64,000 nt of DNA. Source: Actinoplanes siamensis. Its GTDB lineage: Bacteria > Actinomycetota > Actinomycetes > Mycobacteriales > Micromonosporaceae. Of this stretch, positions 24,354 to 32,205 are shown one piece after another. Both the position numbers and the translations under genes were made by a program. Location of the stretch: assembly GCF_016862395.1 (NCBI RefSeq), contig NZ_BOMW01000056.1:1-64000 (forward strand), in the 5' to 3' direction. The notes below the pieces were generated by a model that was not told the DNA's origin, made no database searches, and worked only from the letters and a program-made list of their open reading frames with translations. The first letter of the stretch is position 1. Each line of letters begins with the position of its first letter.

Positions 24354-24415
24354 TTATCCACAGCCGGCCACGCCGTCCCGCAGGGTTATCCACAAGTCGG
24401 AGCGAGTTATCCACA
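24354..24415 (+). promoter_or_regulatory. Cluster of three perfect DnaA boxes
   Basis: TTATCCACA occurs at 24354-24362, 24386-24394 and 24407-24415, all in one orientation, 32 and 21 bp apart, so about three and two helical turns. Part of a fourth box (GGATAAC) lies in reverse at 24434-24440. CGGAGCGAGTT precedes two of them, so the segment is locally duplicated. The cluster lies between the DUF5679 gene and the start of the ThiF-like gene, with no dnaA nearby. Confidence 0.75.
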
Positions 24416-24519
24416 GGTGGGTGCACTGCCCCCGGATAACTCAACGTGGGTCTGTGGCCATGGTTACGGCCGGCCGGGGAGGGCGACCGGCGCGGCCGCC
24501 TCCCCGGAGGCGCGCGCGG

Positions 24520-24681
24520 CTACTTGGCCTTGCCCAGGATCCGGTTCATGGTCGTGCCGCAGACCGGGCACTTTCCCTTGGCCATGTTCATGCCGGTCTT
24601 CGAGACCTCCACGTTCCCCTGGAAGTCACGCTTCTCCTTGCACTTGACGCAGTAGCCGTTGTATGTGGTGGTGTCGGCCAC
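24520..24681 (-). CDS. DUF5679-type small zinc-ribbon protein, 53 aa
   Basis: A 53-residue protein with C-V-K-C near the N-terminus (Y-C-V-K-C-K-E-K-R) and C-P-V-C-G later, giving a four-cysteine zinc ribbon. It ends in basic NRILGKAK. The pattern matches the DUF5679 family of small actinobacterial proteins of unknown function. GTG 24681 has GAGGAGG four bases upstream, an excellent site. The gene reads toward the DnaA-box cluster and the ThiF-like gene. Confidence 0.85.
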   Translation of the reverse strand: MADTTTYNGYCVKCKEKRDFQGNVEVSKTGMNMAKGKCPVCGTTMNRILGKAK

Positions 24682-25138
24682 GGTTCCTCCTCGTTCGTGT
24701 CGTCGGCCGCTGGGCCCCGTGCCTGTTCGCGGCGACGGGCGCGAACCTCTCTGCGGCTCTGGGCCGCCATGTGGCCCTCTTCCGGGGCGTGGACTTACCC
24801 AGGTCAGGACGGTTCCATGTCAGCGCGGCGTCGGCGGTGTCACCGACGACGTGAGTGTGCCGGGAGGAAGTGCCCTTTTCGTACAGATTTGCCGGGACAC
24901 GCCGGGAACTGCCCTCACAACGGCACGAAAGGGATGTGGGCCCCGAGTAGCCCACTGAGTCGAAGATGGTCTAGGTTGACGACTGTCTCAGATGTTGCTG
25001 CTGGGGAAATTTTTTTCGGGTATATGCGGACGAACTGGCCGTATTCCGTGACAGTCATTCGGCGTACTCTTGCGGTGACCAGGGGCTCGCGGATTAGCGT
25101 CTCAACGTGAACCCGAATCTGGGCCGCGCGAGCCGGTA
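24682..25138. other. 457-bp gene-free spacer
   Basis: Between the divergent DUF5679 and YgjP-type genes. The right half is AT-rich for this genome (GAAATTTTTTTCGGGTATATG near 25010) and may contain promoters for both sides; a TTGCGG with TAGCGT at 19-bp spacing lies before the plus-strand gene. A 47-codon minus-strand frame (24916-25058) lacks codon bias and a ribosome site. No RNA gene recognised. Confidence 0.6.
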
Positions 25139-25669
25139 ATGGCCCGCGCGCGCAAGCCTGTCGTGGAAGTGCGGCGCAGCCAGCGCCGGCGCAGGACGGT
25201 GTCCGCGTACCGCGACGGGGAGCGCGTGGTCGTGCTCATCCCCGACCGGTTCTCGCGCGCCGAGGAGACCGAGTGGGTCGAGCGCATGCTGGCCCGGCTG
25301 GCCGCCCGCGAGGAACGCCTCCGGTGCACCGACACCGAGCTGCTCAACCGGGCCCGCCGGCTCACCGCCCGCTTCCTGGCCGACCACGCCGATCTGGTCG
25401 CCCCGGCGAGCGTGCGCTGGGTGACCAACCAGAACGGCCGCTGGGGCTCGTGCACACCCGACGACGCCACCATCCGGATCTCCCACCGGATCCAGGAGAT
25501 GCCGGACTGGGTGATCGACTACGTGCTCCTGCACGAGCTCGCCCACCTGGTCGTCCCCAGCCACAACGCGCGCTTCTGGGAACTGGTCAACCGCTTCCCG
25601 AAAGCCGAGCGCGCCCGCGGCTACCTGGAGGGGGTCGCCGCGGCCGGCTCCCTCGTGATGGCCGAATAG
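25139..25669 (+). CDS. YgjP-type (DUF45) metallopeptidase-like protein
   Basis: A 176-aa protein with a basic N-terminus and the zinc motif HELAHLVVPSHNARFW, i.e. HExxH followed by a third His, near residues 134-149. The preceding NGRWGSC is typical of the family. These proteins are relatives of WLM/M48 peptidases with unknown substrates. ATG 25139 is used; no strong Shine-Dalgarno is visible. A long inverted repeat follows the gene. Confidence 0.88.
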   Translation: MARARKPVVEVRRSQRRRRTVSAYRDGERVVVLIPDRFSRAEETEWVERMLARLAAREERLRCTDTELLNRARRLTARFLADHADLVAPASVRWVTNQNGRWGSCTPDDATIRISHRIQEMPDWVIDYVLLHELAHLVVPSHNARFWELVNRFPKAERARGYLEGVAAAGSLVMAE

Positions 25670-25678
25670 CGGCTGCTT

Positions 25679-25714
25679 GTCATGGTTGTCCCAGCGCCGC
25701 TGGACAACCATGAC
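25679..25714 (+). terminator. Long inverted repeat after the YgjP-type gene
   Basis: GTCATGGTTGTCC pairs with GGACAACCATGAC and the stem continues inward as AGCG/CGCT past one bulged C, about 17 bp in all. It starts ten bases after the stop codon. No T-tract follows. Terminator is the simplest reading; an operator for the next gene is possible. Confidence 0.6.
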
Positions 25715-25783
25715 CACCAGCCGGGACTCGCGGGCCTGCCCGGGTTGCCGCCGGGTCGCGGACGCGCTGAGTAGGGTGCTCGT

Positions 25784-26380
25784 GTGACGCGGCGTGTGGT
25801 GGTGGCGATGCTGGTGCCGGTGCCGTGGAGCCCGCCGGGCGTCGATCTGGCGGCCTGGCGCACCGCCCTCGCCGAGGACGTGGTCGACCTGCTCGCCCGC
25901 CTGGCCCAGGCCGAGGCGGCGATCGCCACCACCCCCGAGGACCGGGCCCTGGCCGAGGAGATCGTCTGGCCGGGCATGCGGATCTACGAGATCCCCCGGG
26001 CCACGGTGCTGCCCGTACTGGCGGCGGCGACCGGCGACGGCTTCGATCAGGCGGCCGTGATCGCGGCGGACGCCCCGGACGTACCGGGAATGATCCTGGG
26101 GAAGCTGCTGCGGCCGCTGGAGAGCAAGGCGGTCGCGGTCGCGCCGGGAGGACCCGGCGGCGGCCTGCTCGGCGTCGCCACCAGCCTGCCGGCGCCGGAC
26201 TGGTTGGCCGATCACGATCTGGACACCGCGTCCGCGCAACTGCTGCGCAAGCCAGCCCCGGCACCCGGCGAGGTCACCTCGACCCCGCCCTGGCGCCGCC
26301 TGCGCGGCCCGGCGGACCTGGCCACGCTGGACGTCGCCCTGGAGGGCTGGGACAACACCCGAGCCCTCCTGGGCGGCTGA
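25784..26380 (+). CDS. DUF2064-like (nucleotidyltransferase/glycosyltransferase-fold) protein
   Basis: A 198-aa protein. The block VIAADAPDVPGMILGKLL followed by KAVAVAPGGPGGGLLGVAT resembles the GTDxPxLxxxxL and PxxDGGYxLIG blocks of CofC/DUF2064 proteins, but the usual Asp-Gly-Gly is Gly-Gly-Gly here, so activity is uncertain. GTG 25784 follows TAGGGT by six bases, fitting a leaderless message. It converges on the DUF2342 gene with only ten bases between stops. Confidence 0.65.
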   Translation: MTRRVVVAMLVPVPWSPPGVDLAAWRTALAEDVVDLLARLAQAEAAIATTPEDRALAEEIVWPGMRIYEIPRATVLPVLAAATGDGFDQAAVIAADAPDVPGMILGKLLRPLESKAVAVAPGGPGGGLLGVATSLPAPDWLADHDLDTASAQLLRKPAPAPGEVTSTPPWRRLRGPADLATLDVALEGWDNTRALLGG

Positions 26381-26390
26381 CCGCCGCGCG

Positions 26391-27644
26391 TTACTTCCGC
26401 GGCTCGTCGGGGCCCGGCTCCGGGTTGCCCTCCAGCCCCTCCAGTTCGCTGATGTCCCAGTCCGACTGGCTGCGGGCGAAGACCTCCGGGTTGGCGAAGT
26501 CCTCGTCGGTGGGCAGTAGATCGGGGTGGTCCCACAGGCCGTCGCGACCCTGGATGCCTCGCTGCTCGGTCACCGCGGTCCACAGCGCGCCGGCCTCACG
26601 CAGCCGCCGCGGCCGCAGCTCCAGCCCGACCAGGGCGGCGAACGTCTGCTCGGCCGGCCCACCTGCGGCCCGGCGGCGGCGGAACGCCTCGCCCAGCGCG
26701 GCCACCGACGGCAGCCGGTCGCCGGCCGCGTCGTCGACCACCTGGCCGACCCAGCCCTCGACGAGGGCGAGCGCCGTCTCGAGGCGGGCCAGGCTGGCCT
26801 TCTGCTGCGGGGTGTCCTCCGGTGTGAAGATCCCTTCCAGCGCCATGGCCTGCATCGACTCCGGGTCGGTCGGGTCGACGCGGCTCATCGCCTCCTCGAT
26901 CGCCTCCCGGTTCACCGTGATGCCTGTGGCGTAGGTCTCGACGGCGCTCAGCACGTGCGCCCGCAGCCACGGGACGTGCCCGAAGAGCCGCTGGTGAGCC
27001 GCCTCGCGCAGGGCCACGTACAGCCGGACCTGGTCCTCGGGCAGCTCCAGGCCCTCGCCGTACGCCTTGATGTTGGCCGGGATGAGCGCGGCCGTGCCGG
27101 CCGGGCCGAGCGGGAGGCCGATGTCGCCGGCCGAGAGCACCTCGGCCGCGAGCTGGCCGAAGGCCTGGCCGAGCTGGCCGCCGAAGAGCGCGCCGCCGAG
27201 CGTGGCGACCATCGACTGCATCGGGCCGAGCTGCGCCCGGGCCTCCTCGGGAACCAGGTCGCCCATGGCGCCCACCATGCGGCCGGCGATCGGCTCGCAC
27301 AGCTTCTTCCAGACGTCGAGAGTGTTGTAGATCCACTCGTTGCGGTTCCAGGCGACCGCCTTGTGGATGCCGCTGGGGAGCGCGCAGACCGGGTCCAGCC
27401 AGAGATCGGCGAGGCGCAGCGCCTCCTCGACCTGGTGGCGCTCGTGCATGTTCACCGCCGGGTCACCGCTGGCCGAGAGCTGGCTGGCGGCGACCTGCCG
27501 GGCCAGGTCCCAGTTGACCGGGCCACTGCCGGGGGCGGCGAACATCTGCTGCAGCTGCGCCATGAACTGCTGCATCTGCTGCGGATCGGAGGGGTCGGGC
27601 GGCTGCGCGCCCGGCAGGGAGAAGCCGAACGGGATATCAGGCAC
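26391..27644 (-). CDS. DUF2342 zinc-dependent hydrolase-like protein
   Basis: About 417 aa, matching the Rv3195-type family by synteny and by blocks NMHERHQVEEALRLADLWLDP, LVPEEARAQLGPMQS, GGALFGGQLGQAFGQLA and LREAAHQRLFGHVPWL. The EAAH segment may supply metal ligands. The function is unknown. I place the start at GTG 27644 because TACCGT ends seven bases upstream (a leaderless pattern) and MPDIPFGFSLPG is the expected N-terminus; GTG 27653 would add three residues. It is divergent from the PDZ-Lon gene, sharing a 90-bp promoter region. Confidence 0.85.
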   Translation of the reverse strand: MPDIPFGFSLPGAQPPDPSDPQQMQQFMAQLQQMFAAPGSGPVNWDLARQVAASQLSASGDPAVNMHERHQVEEALRLADLWLDPVCALPSGIHKAVAWNRNEWIYNTLDVWKKLCEPIAGRMVGAMGDLVPEEARAQLGPMQSMVATLGGALFGGQLGQAFGQLAAEVLSAGDIGLPLGPAGTAALIPANIKAYGEGLELPEDQVRLYVALREAAHQRLFGHVPWLRAHVLSAVETYATGITVNREAIEEAMSRVDPTDPESMQAMALEGIFTPEDTPQQKASLARLETALALVEGWVGQVVDDAAGDRLPSVAALGEAFRRRRAAGGPAEQTFAALVGLELRPRRLREAGALWTAVTEQRGIQGRDGLWDHPDLLPTDEDFANPEVFARSQSDWDISELEGLEGNPEPGPDEPRK

Positions 27645-27734
27645 GACCCCCACGGTACGCGCGAAACGCTCGTAGCGGACTGATGGCGGTGTCAGCTCAG
27701 AGAGAACTCAGACTGGGTGGGTAGTCTCACGCGC

Positions 27735-28766
27735 ATGAGACGTCGCGGTGTCACCGTCGTTCTGGGCGCCCTGATAACCGCCCTGCTGGCCGCCGGTGTC
27801 ATGATCTCCGACCTGCCGTACGTGGTGCTCACGCCCGGCCCGACGGTGAACACGCTGGGCTCCGCGCAGGGCACCGAGGTGATCCAGGTGACCGGGGCCA
27901 AGACCTCGTCGTCCGCCGGCGAGCTACGACTCACCACCGTGAACGTGCAGTCCAAGGTCGAGTTGGTGCAGGCCGTGCAGGGCTGGCTGAGCGGCCAGGA
28001 CGCGGTGGTCCCGCGTGAGCTGATCTACCCGCCGGACCGCAGCGAGAAGCAGGTCCAGGAGCAGAACGCGCAGGAGTGGAAGCAGTCGCAGACCAGCGCC
28101 GAGACGGTGGCGCTGCGCGAGCTGGGCTACCCCGTGCAGACGTACGTGCGCAAGGTCACCTCCGGCGGCGCCGCGGTCGGCAAGCTCCGGGAGAACGACG
28201 TGGTCACCGCCATCGGCGGCACCCCGGTGACCGGGCCCACCCAGCTCACCGAGCTGGTCCGCAAGCAGCCCGCGGGCACCGCGCTGACGGTCGGCTACAC
28301 CCGCGACGGCAAGGCCGGCACCGTGGTGATCACCACCAAGGCCGGCGACGACGAGAACAAGACGCCGCGGCTGGGCATCGAGATCGACACCAAGCAGCCG
28401 CACCCGTTCACCATCAAGATCGACCTGGACAAGATCGGCGGCCCGAGCGCCGGCCTGATGTTCACGCTCGGCATCATCGACAAGCTTCGCGACGAGGACC
28501 TGACCGGGGGCAAGGTCGTCGCCGGCACCGGCACCATCGACGACGACGGCAACGTGGGCCCGATCGGCGGCATCCCGCAGAAGCTGAACGGCGCCAAGAA
28601 GGCCGGGGCCAAGCTCTTCCTGGTCCCCAAGGACAACTGCGCGGAAGCGCTGCGCAACCCGGTGCCCGGCCTCCTGATGGCGAAGGTGGCCACCGTGGGG
28701 GACGCGCTCACCGCTCTCAAGACGTTCACGTCCGGGGGCACCCCGGTGCCGTGCTCGGCGTCATGA
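27735..28766 (+). CDS. Membrane-anchored PDZ and Lon-protease-domain protein
   Basis: A 343-aa secreted or membrane-tethered serine protease candidate. A signal anchor covers about residues 7-27. A PDZ domain lies around 125-205 (GGAAVGKLRENDVVTAIGG). A Lon-type catalytic domain follows, with Ser in GGPSAGLMF and the dyad Lys in GGIPQKLNGA. It lacks the AAA domain, like Rv3194c at the same place in Mycobacterium tuberculosis. TAGTCT ends seven bases before ATG 27735, a leaderless arrangement, so I prefer it to GTG 27717. Substrates are unknown. Confidence 0.93.
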   Translation: MRRRGVTVVLGALITALLAAGVMISDLPYVVLTPGPTVNTLGSAQGTEVIQVTGAKTSSSAGELRLTTVNVQSKVELVQAVQGWLSGQDAVVPRELIYPPDRSEKQVQEQNAQEWKQSQTSAETVALRELGYPVQTYVRKVTSGGAAVGKLRENDVVTAIGGTPVTGPTQLTELVRKQPAGTALTVGYTRDGKAGTVVITTKAGDDENKTPRLGIEIDTKQPHPFTIKIDLDKIGGPSAGLMFTLGIIDKLRDEDLTGGKVVAGTGTIDDDGNVGPIGGIPQKLNGAKKAGAKLFLVPKDNCAEALRNPVPGLLMAKVATVGDALTALKTFTSGGTPVPCSAS

Positions 28767-28869
28767 CCGCCACCGGCCGTAACCGCACATGTTCTGCCGC
28801 GTATCGAAGCGGGATGGGACATCGTAAGGTGAACCACCGGCCCGACGAAGTGTGGAGCCAACGTTGGTA

Positions 28870-31836
28870 ATGCGTAACAGTCCCCTACCGAGGATGAGCC
28901 GGCGCGGTCGCGTCACCGTCGGCGTCCTGGTCGGGGTCTTCATACTTTTCACGCTGCTCGGCTGGGGCATCGACGCGTACACGGACTATCTCTGGTTCTC
29001 CGAGGTCCAGTTCACCGAGGTCTTCTCCGGTGTCCTGCTCACCAAGCTGCTGCTGTTCCTGGCGATCGGCACGGTGATGGCCCTGGTCGTGGGCGCCAAC
29101 CTCTATCTGGCCTACCGCCTGCGCCCGCTGCTGCGGCCGCACTCGGCGGAGCAGGCCACGCTGGAGCGGTACCGGATGGTTCTCGCGCCCCGGCTCGGTA
29201 CCTGGATCACCGTGCTCAGCGTGATCATCGGCTTCTTCGCGGGCCTCTCCGCGCAGGGCCGGTGGAGCGACTGGATGCTGTTCCGCAACGGCGGGAATTT
29301 CGGCGCGACCGACCCGCAGTTCAACGTGGACATCGGGTTCTACATTTTTGACTACCCGCTGCTGCGCTACCTGCTCGGCGTCGCCTTCACCGCTGTGGTG
29401 CTCTCGGTGCTCGGCGCGCTCGCCGTGCACTACATCTTCGGCGGCGTGCGCCTGCAGGGCGTCGGCGACCGGATGACCACCGCCGCCCGGGCCCACCTGA
29501 CCACCCTGGTCGCGGTGTTCGTGCTGCTCAAGGCGGTGGCCTACATCCTCGACAGGCGCGCTCTGCTGCTCGAGCAGCACGTCTCCCCGGGGCTGTACGG
29601 CGCCGGCTACACCGACGTCAACGCGTTGCTGCCGGCCAAGGAGATCCTGGCGTACATCTCGATCGTGGTCGCCGTGGCGATCATCGTCTTCTCCAACGCG
29701 GTGATGCGGAACCTGGTGTGGCCGGGTGTCTCGCTGGCGCTGCTGGCCGTCTCTGCCGTGGCGATCGGCGGCATCTACCCGCTCGCGGTGCAGAACTTCC
29801 AGGTCAAGCCGAGCCTGTTCGACAAGGAGAAGACCTACATCGACAGGTCGATCAAGGCCACCCGGGCGGCGTTCGACCTGAGCGACACCAAGGTCGGGGA
29901 GTACACGCCGACCAGCGGCAACCCACCGGCCGACCTGCCCTCCGACACGAGCGCGCAGAACGTCCGGATCATCGACCCGCAGCTGGTCTCGCAGGCCTTC
30001 ACACAGTCGCAGCAGTCCCGCGGCTTCTACGACTTCGGCGAGAAGCTGGACGTCGACCGCTACACCGTCGACGGCAAGCTGCAGGACTACGTGGTCGGCG
30101 CCCGCGAGATCAACGACGACAAGCTCTCCTCGCAGCAGCGCAACTGGCTCAACCGGCACACCGTCTACACCCACGGGTACGGCCTGGTCGCCGCCCCGGC
30201 CAACGAGGTGTGCGGCGGCACCGGCCTGCCGTACTTCGTCTCCGGCTTCCTCGGCAAGAGCACCACCGCGAACGCGTGCTCCGCGCCGGAGGACGAGATC
30301 GAGGCGAAGCAGCCGCGGATCTACTACGGCGAGCAGTCCACCGAGTACGCGATCGTCGGCCAGTCCGACAAGTCGAAGAAGGTCGAGTTCGACCGCCCGC
30401 AGGAACAGAACGCCGACGCCTCGGTGAACTACACCTACGAGGGCAAGGGCGGTGTGGAGATCGGCTCGTTCTTCCGCCGGCTGGTGTTCGCGATCAAGAA
30501 CACCGAGAGCAACTTCCTGCTCTCCGACGCGGTCAACAGCGACTCCCGGCTGATGTACATCCGCACCCCGCGCGAACGGGTGGAGAAGGTCGCGCCGTTC
30601 CTCACGATCGACGGCGACCCGTACCCGGCGGTGGTCGACGGCCGGATCGTGTGGATCCTCGACGGGTACACGACGGCGCAGACCTACCCGTACTCGCAGA
30701 AGATCAACCTGGCCACCGAGACCCGCGACGAGCTCACCGGAACCGGATCGTTCGCGCTGGCCCGCGACGACGTCAACTACATGCGCAACTCGGTCAAGGC
30801 GACCGTCGACGCGTACGACGGCACCGTCAAGCTCTACCAGTTCGACGACCAGGACCCGGTGCTCAAGGCATGGAACAAGGCGTTCGGCGGCGACCTGATC
30901 GTGCCGAAGGGCGACATCCCGGCCGAACTGGCCGCGCACTTCCGCTACCCGGCCGACATGTTCAAGGTGCAGCGCAACCTGCTCACCAAGTTCCACGTCA
31001 CCAACCCGCAGACGTTCTTCAACGGTGACGACTTCTGGCAGGTGCCGAACGCGCCGGACGCCCCGCAGAGCGGGGTCAAGCAGCCGCCGTTCTACCTGAA
31101 CGTGAAACTGCCCACCCAGGCCGACACCACGTTCCAGCTGACCGCCGGCGTGACCCCGGCCAACCGGGAGAACATGTCGGCGCTGATCTCCGGCTCGTAC
31201 GACAAGGCCGGCGACCCGCAGCTGGAAGTGCTCGAACTACCCGACCAGACGGTGGTCCCCGGCCCGATCCAGGTCCACCGGCTCATGGTCAACAACGCGA
31301 GCATCTCGCAGGACCTCACCCTGCTCAGCCGCAACGGCCAGGCCACCGTGCTCTACGGCAACCTGATCTCGCTGCCGCTGAAGAACGACATCCTGTACGT
31401 CGAGCCGGTCTACGTGAAGAGCACCCAGGCCAACGCGCCGCCGCTGCTGCAGAAGGTGCTGATGTCCTACGGCGACGGCTCCAGGGTCGTCCTGAAGGAC
31501 AACCTCACCGACGGACTGAAAGCTCTGGCCGAGCTGGGCAAGAGCGGCAACACGGGCAATACCGGGAACACCGGCACCACCCCGCCCGCGACTCAGCCCG
31601 GGACACAACCGTCCGCCCCGTCCACGCAGCTGCCCGGAAACCTGGCGGCCGCCGCGGCGGACGTGGACAAGGCCATCGAGAACCTTCGCGCGGCCCAGAA
31701 GAGCGGCAACTTCGCCGCGCAGGGCCAGGCGCTCCAGGCGCTCGACGAGGCGATGACCCGCTTCCAGCAGGTCCAGGGCGCCGCGGCGCCCAGCACCGCC
31801 CCGTCCGTCGCGCCCTCCGCGACCGCCGGCGGCTGA
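28870..31836 (+). CDS. UPF0182 family large membrane protein
   Basis: A 988-aa protein of a family conserved in actinobacteria (Rv3193c equivalent), function unknown. About seven transmembrane segments lie in the first 330 residues, including GWGIDAYTDYLWFSEV, the family signature. The remainder is a large extracytoplasmic domain. The C-terminal 90 residues are Thr/Pro/Ala-rich with NTGNTGNTG repeats and then a short helical segment. ATG 28870 is used; TTG 28864 has GGAG six bases upstream and is a credible alternative. TAAGGT near 28826 could be the -10. The gene ends at a strong terminator and is followed by a tRNA. Confidence 0.93.
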   Translation: MRNSPLPRMSRRGRVTVGVLVGVFILFTLLGWGIDAYTDYLWFSEVQFTEVFSGVLLTKLLLFLAIGTVMALVVGANLYLAYRLRPLLRPHSAEQATLERYRMVLAPRLGTWITVLSVIIGFFAGLSAQGRWSDWMLFRNGGNFGATDPQFNVDIGFYIFDYPLLRYLLGVAFTAVVLSVLGALAVHYIFGGVRLQGVGDRMTTAARAHLTTLVAVFVLLKAVAYILDRRALLLEQHVSPGLYGAGYTDVNALLPAKEILAYISIVVAVAIIVFSNAVMRNLVWPGVSLALLAVSAVAIGGIYPLAVQNFQVKPSLFDKEKTYIDRSIKATRAAFDLSDTKVGEYTPTSGNPPADLPSDTSAQNVRIIDPQLVSQAFTQSQQSRGFYDFGEKLDVDRYTVDGKLQDYVVGAREINDDKLSSQQRNWLNRHTVYTHGYGLVAAPANEVCGGTGLPYFVSGFLGKSTTANACSAPEDEIEAKQPRIYYGEQSTEYAIVGQSDKSKKVEFDRPQEQNADASVNYTYEGKGGVEIGSFFRRLVFAIKNTESNFLLSDAVNSDSRLMYIRTPRERVEKVAPFLTIDGDPYPAVVDGRIVWILDGYTTAQTYPYSQKINLATETRDELTGTGSFALARDDVNYMRNSVKATVDAYDGTVKLYQFDDQDPVLKAWNKAFGGDLIVPKGDIPAELAAHFRYPADMFKVQRNLLTKFHVTNPQTFFNGDDFWQVPNAPDAPQSGVKQPPFYLNVKLPTQADTTFQLTAGVTPANRENMSALISGSYDKAGDPQLEVLELPDQTVVPGPIQVHRLMVNNASISQDLTLLSRNGQATVLYGNLISLPLKNDILYVEPVYVKSTQANAPPLLQKVLMSYGDGSRVVLKDNLTDGLKALAELGKSGNTGNTGNTGTTPPATQPGTQPSAPSTQLPGNLAAAAADVDKAIENLRAAQKSGNFAAQGQALQALDEAMTRFQQVQGAAAPSTAPSVAPSATAGG

Positions 31837-31847
31837 CCCGCAGCGGA

Positions 31848-31888
31848 CACCGGCTCCGGGGGCTGTTTTGCGGTTCCCGGAGCCGGTG
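31848..31888 (+). terminator. Terminator of the UPF0182 gene
   Basis: CACCGGCTCCGGG and CCCGGAGCCGGTG form a perfect 13-bp stem with a 15-base loop, 11 bases after the stop codon. Confidence 0.85.
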
Positions 31889-31908
31889 CGCTAGTGTTAA
31901 CGAGCCGA

Positions 31909-31982
31909 CGCGGGGTGGAGCAGCTCGGTAGCTCGCTGGGCTCATAACCCAGAGGTCGCAGGTTCAAATCCTGTCCCCGCTA
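31909..31982 (+). tRNA. Initiator tRNA-fMet (CAT), copy 1
   Basis: A 74-base cloverleaf with anticodon CAT at 31943-31945. The anticodon stem has three consecutive G:C pairs (GGG/CCC), and position 1 C faces U72 unpaired; both are initiator hallmarks. The acceptor is CGCGGGG/CCCCGC with discriminator A; CCA is not encoded. A TAGTGT -10 lies 11 bases upstream. Identical in sequence to the copy at 34770. Confidence 0.97.
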
Positions 31983-31989
31983 CGAGTGG

Positions 31990-32030
31990 TAGGGGCCCAT
32001 GTCCGCGGAAAGCGCGGATGTGGGCCCCTA
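31990..32030 (+). terminator. Terminator after tRNA copy 1
   Basis: A 17-bp stem AGGGGCCCATGTCCGCG with CGCGGATGTGGGCCCCT (two G:T pairs) and loop GAAAG. A second small hairpin CAGGGGGC-CGA-GCCCCCTG lies at 32045-32063; the following G-rich spacer to 32205 shows no gene. Confidence 0.85.
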
Positions 32031-32205
32031 TTCGCATATCTGCTCAGGGGGCCGAGCCCCCTGAAACCCCGCGTTACGGTGGTTGGGCTTGGCGGGATCG
32101 TTGCGCTGGGTGGGTCTGGGTGGGTGTTGCGCTGAGTGGGTTTGGGGGCCGGTCGGGTCTGCGTGGGTGCCGGGTCGTGGGTGGTTTGCCGGCCGCGGTG
32201 ATCGG

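Noticed and set aside
24916..25058. A 47-codon minus-strand frame in the 457-bp spacer
   Set aside because: No ribosome-binding site or leaderless hexamer and no GC bias in third positions.
24316..25110. A 264-codon plus-strand frame over the DnaA boxes and DUF5679 gene
   Set aside because: It has no domain, runs antisense to the well-supported DUF5679 gene, and has poor codon bias.
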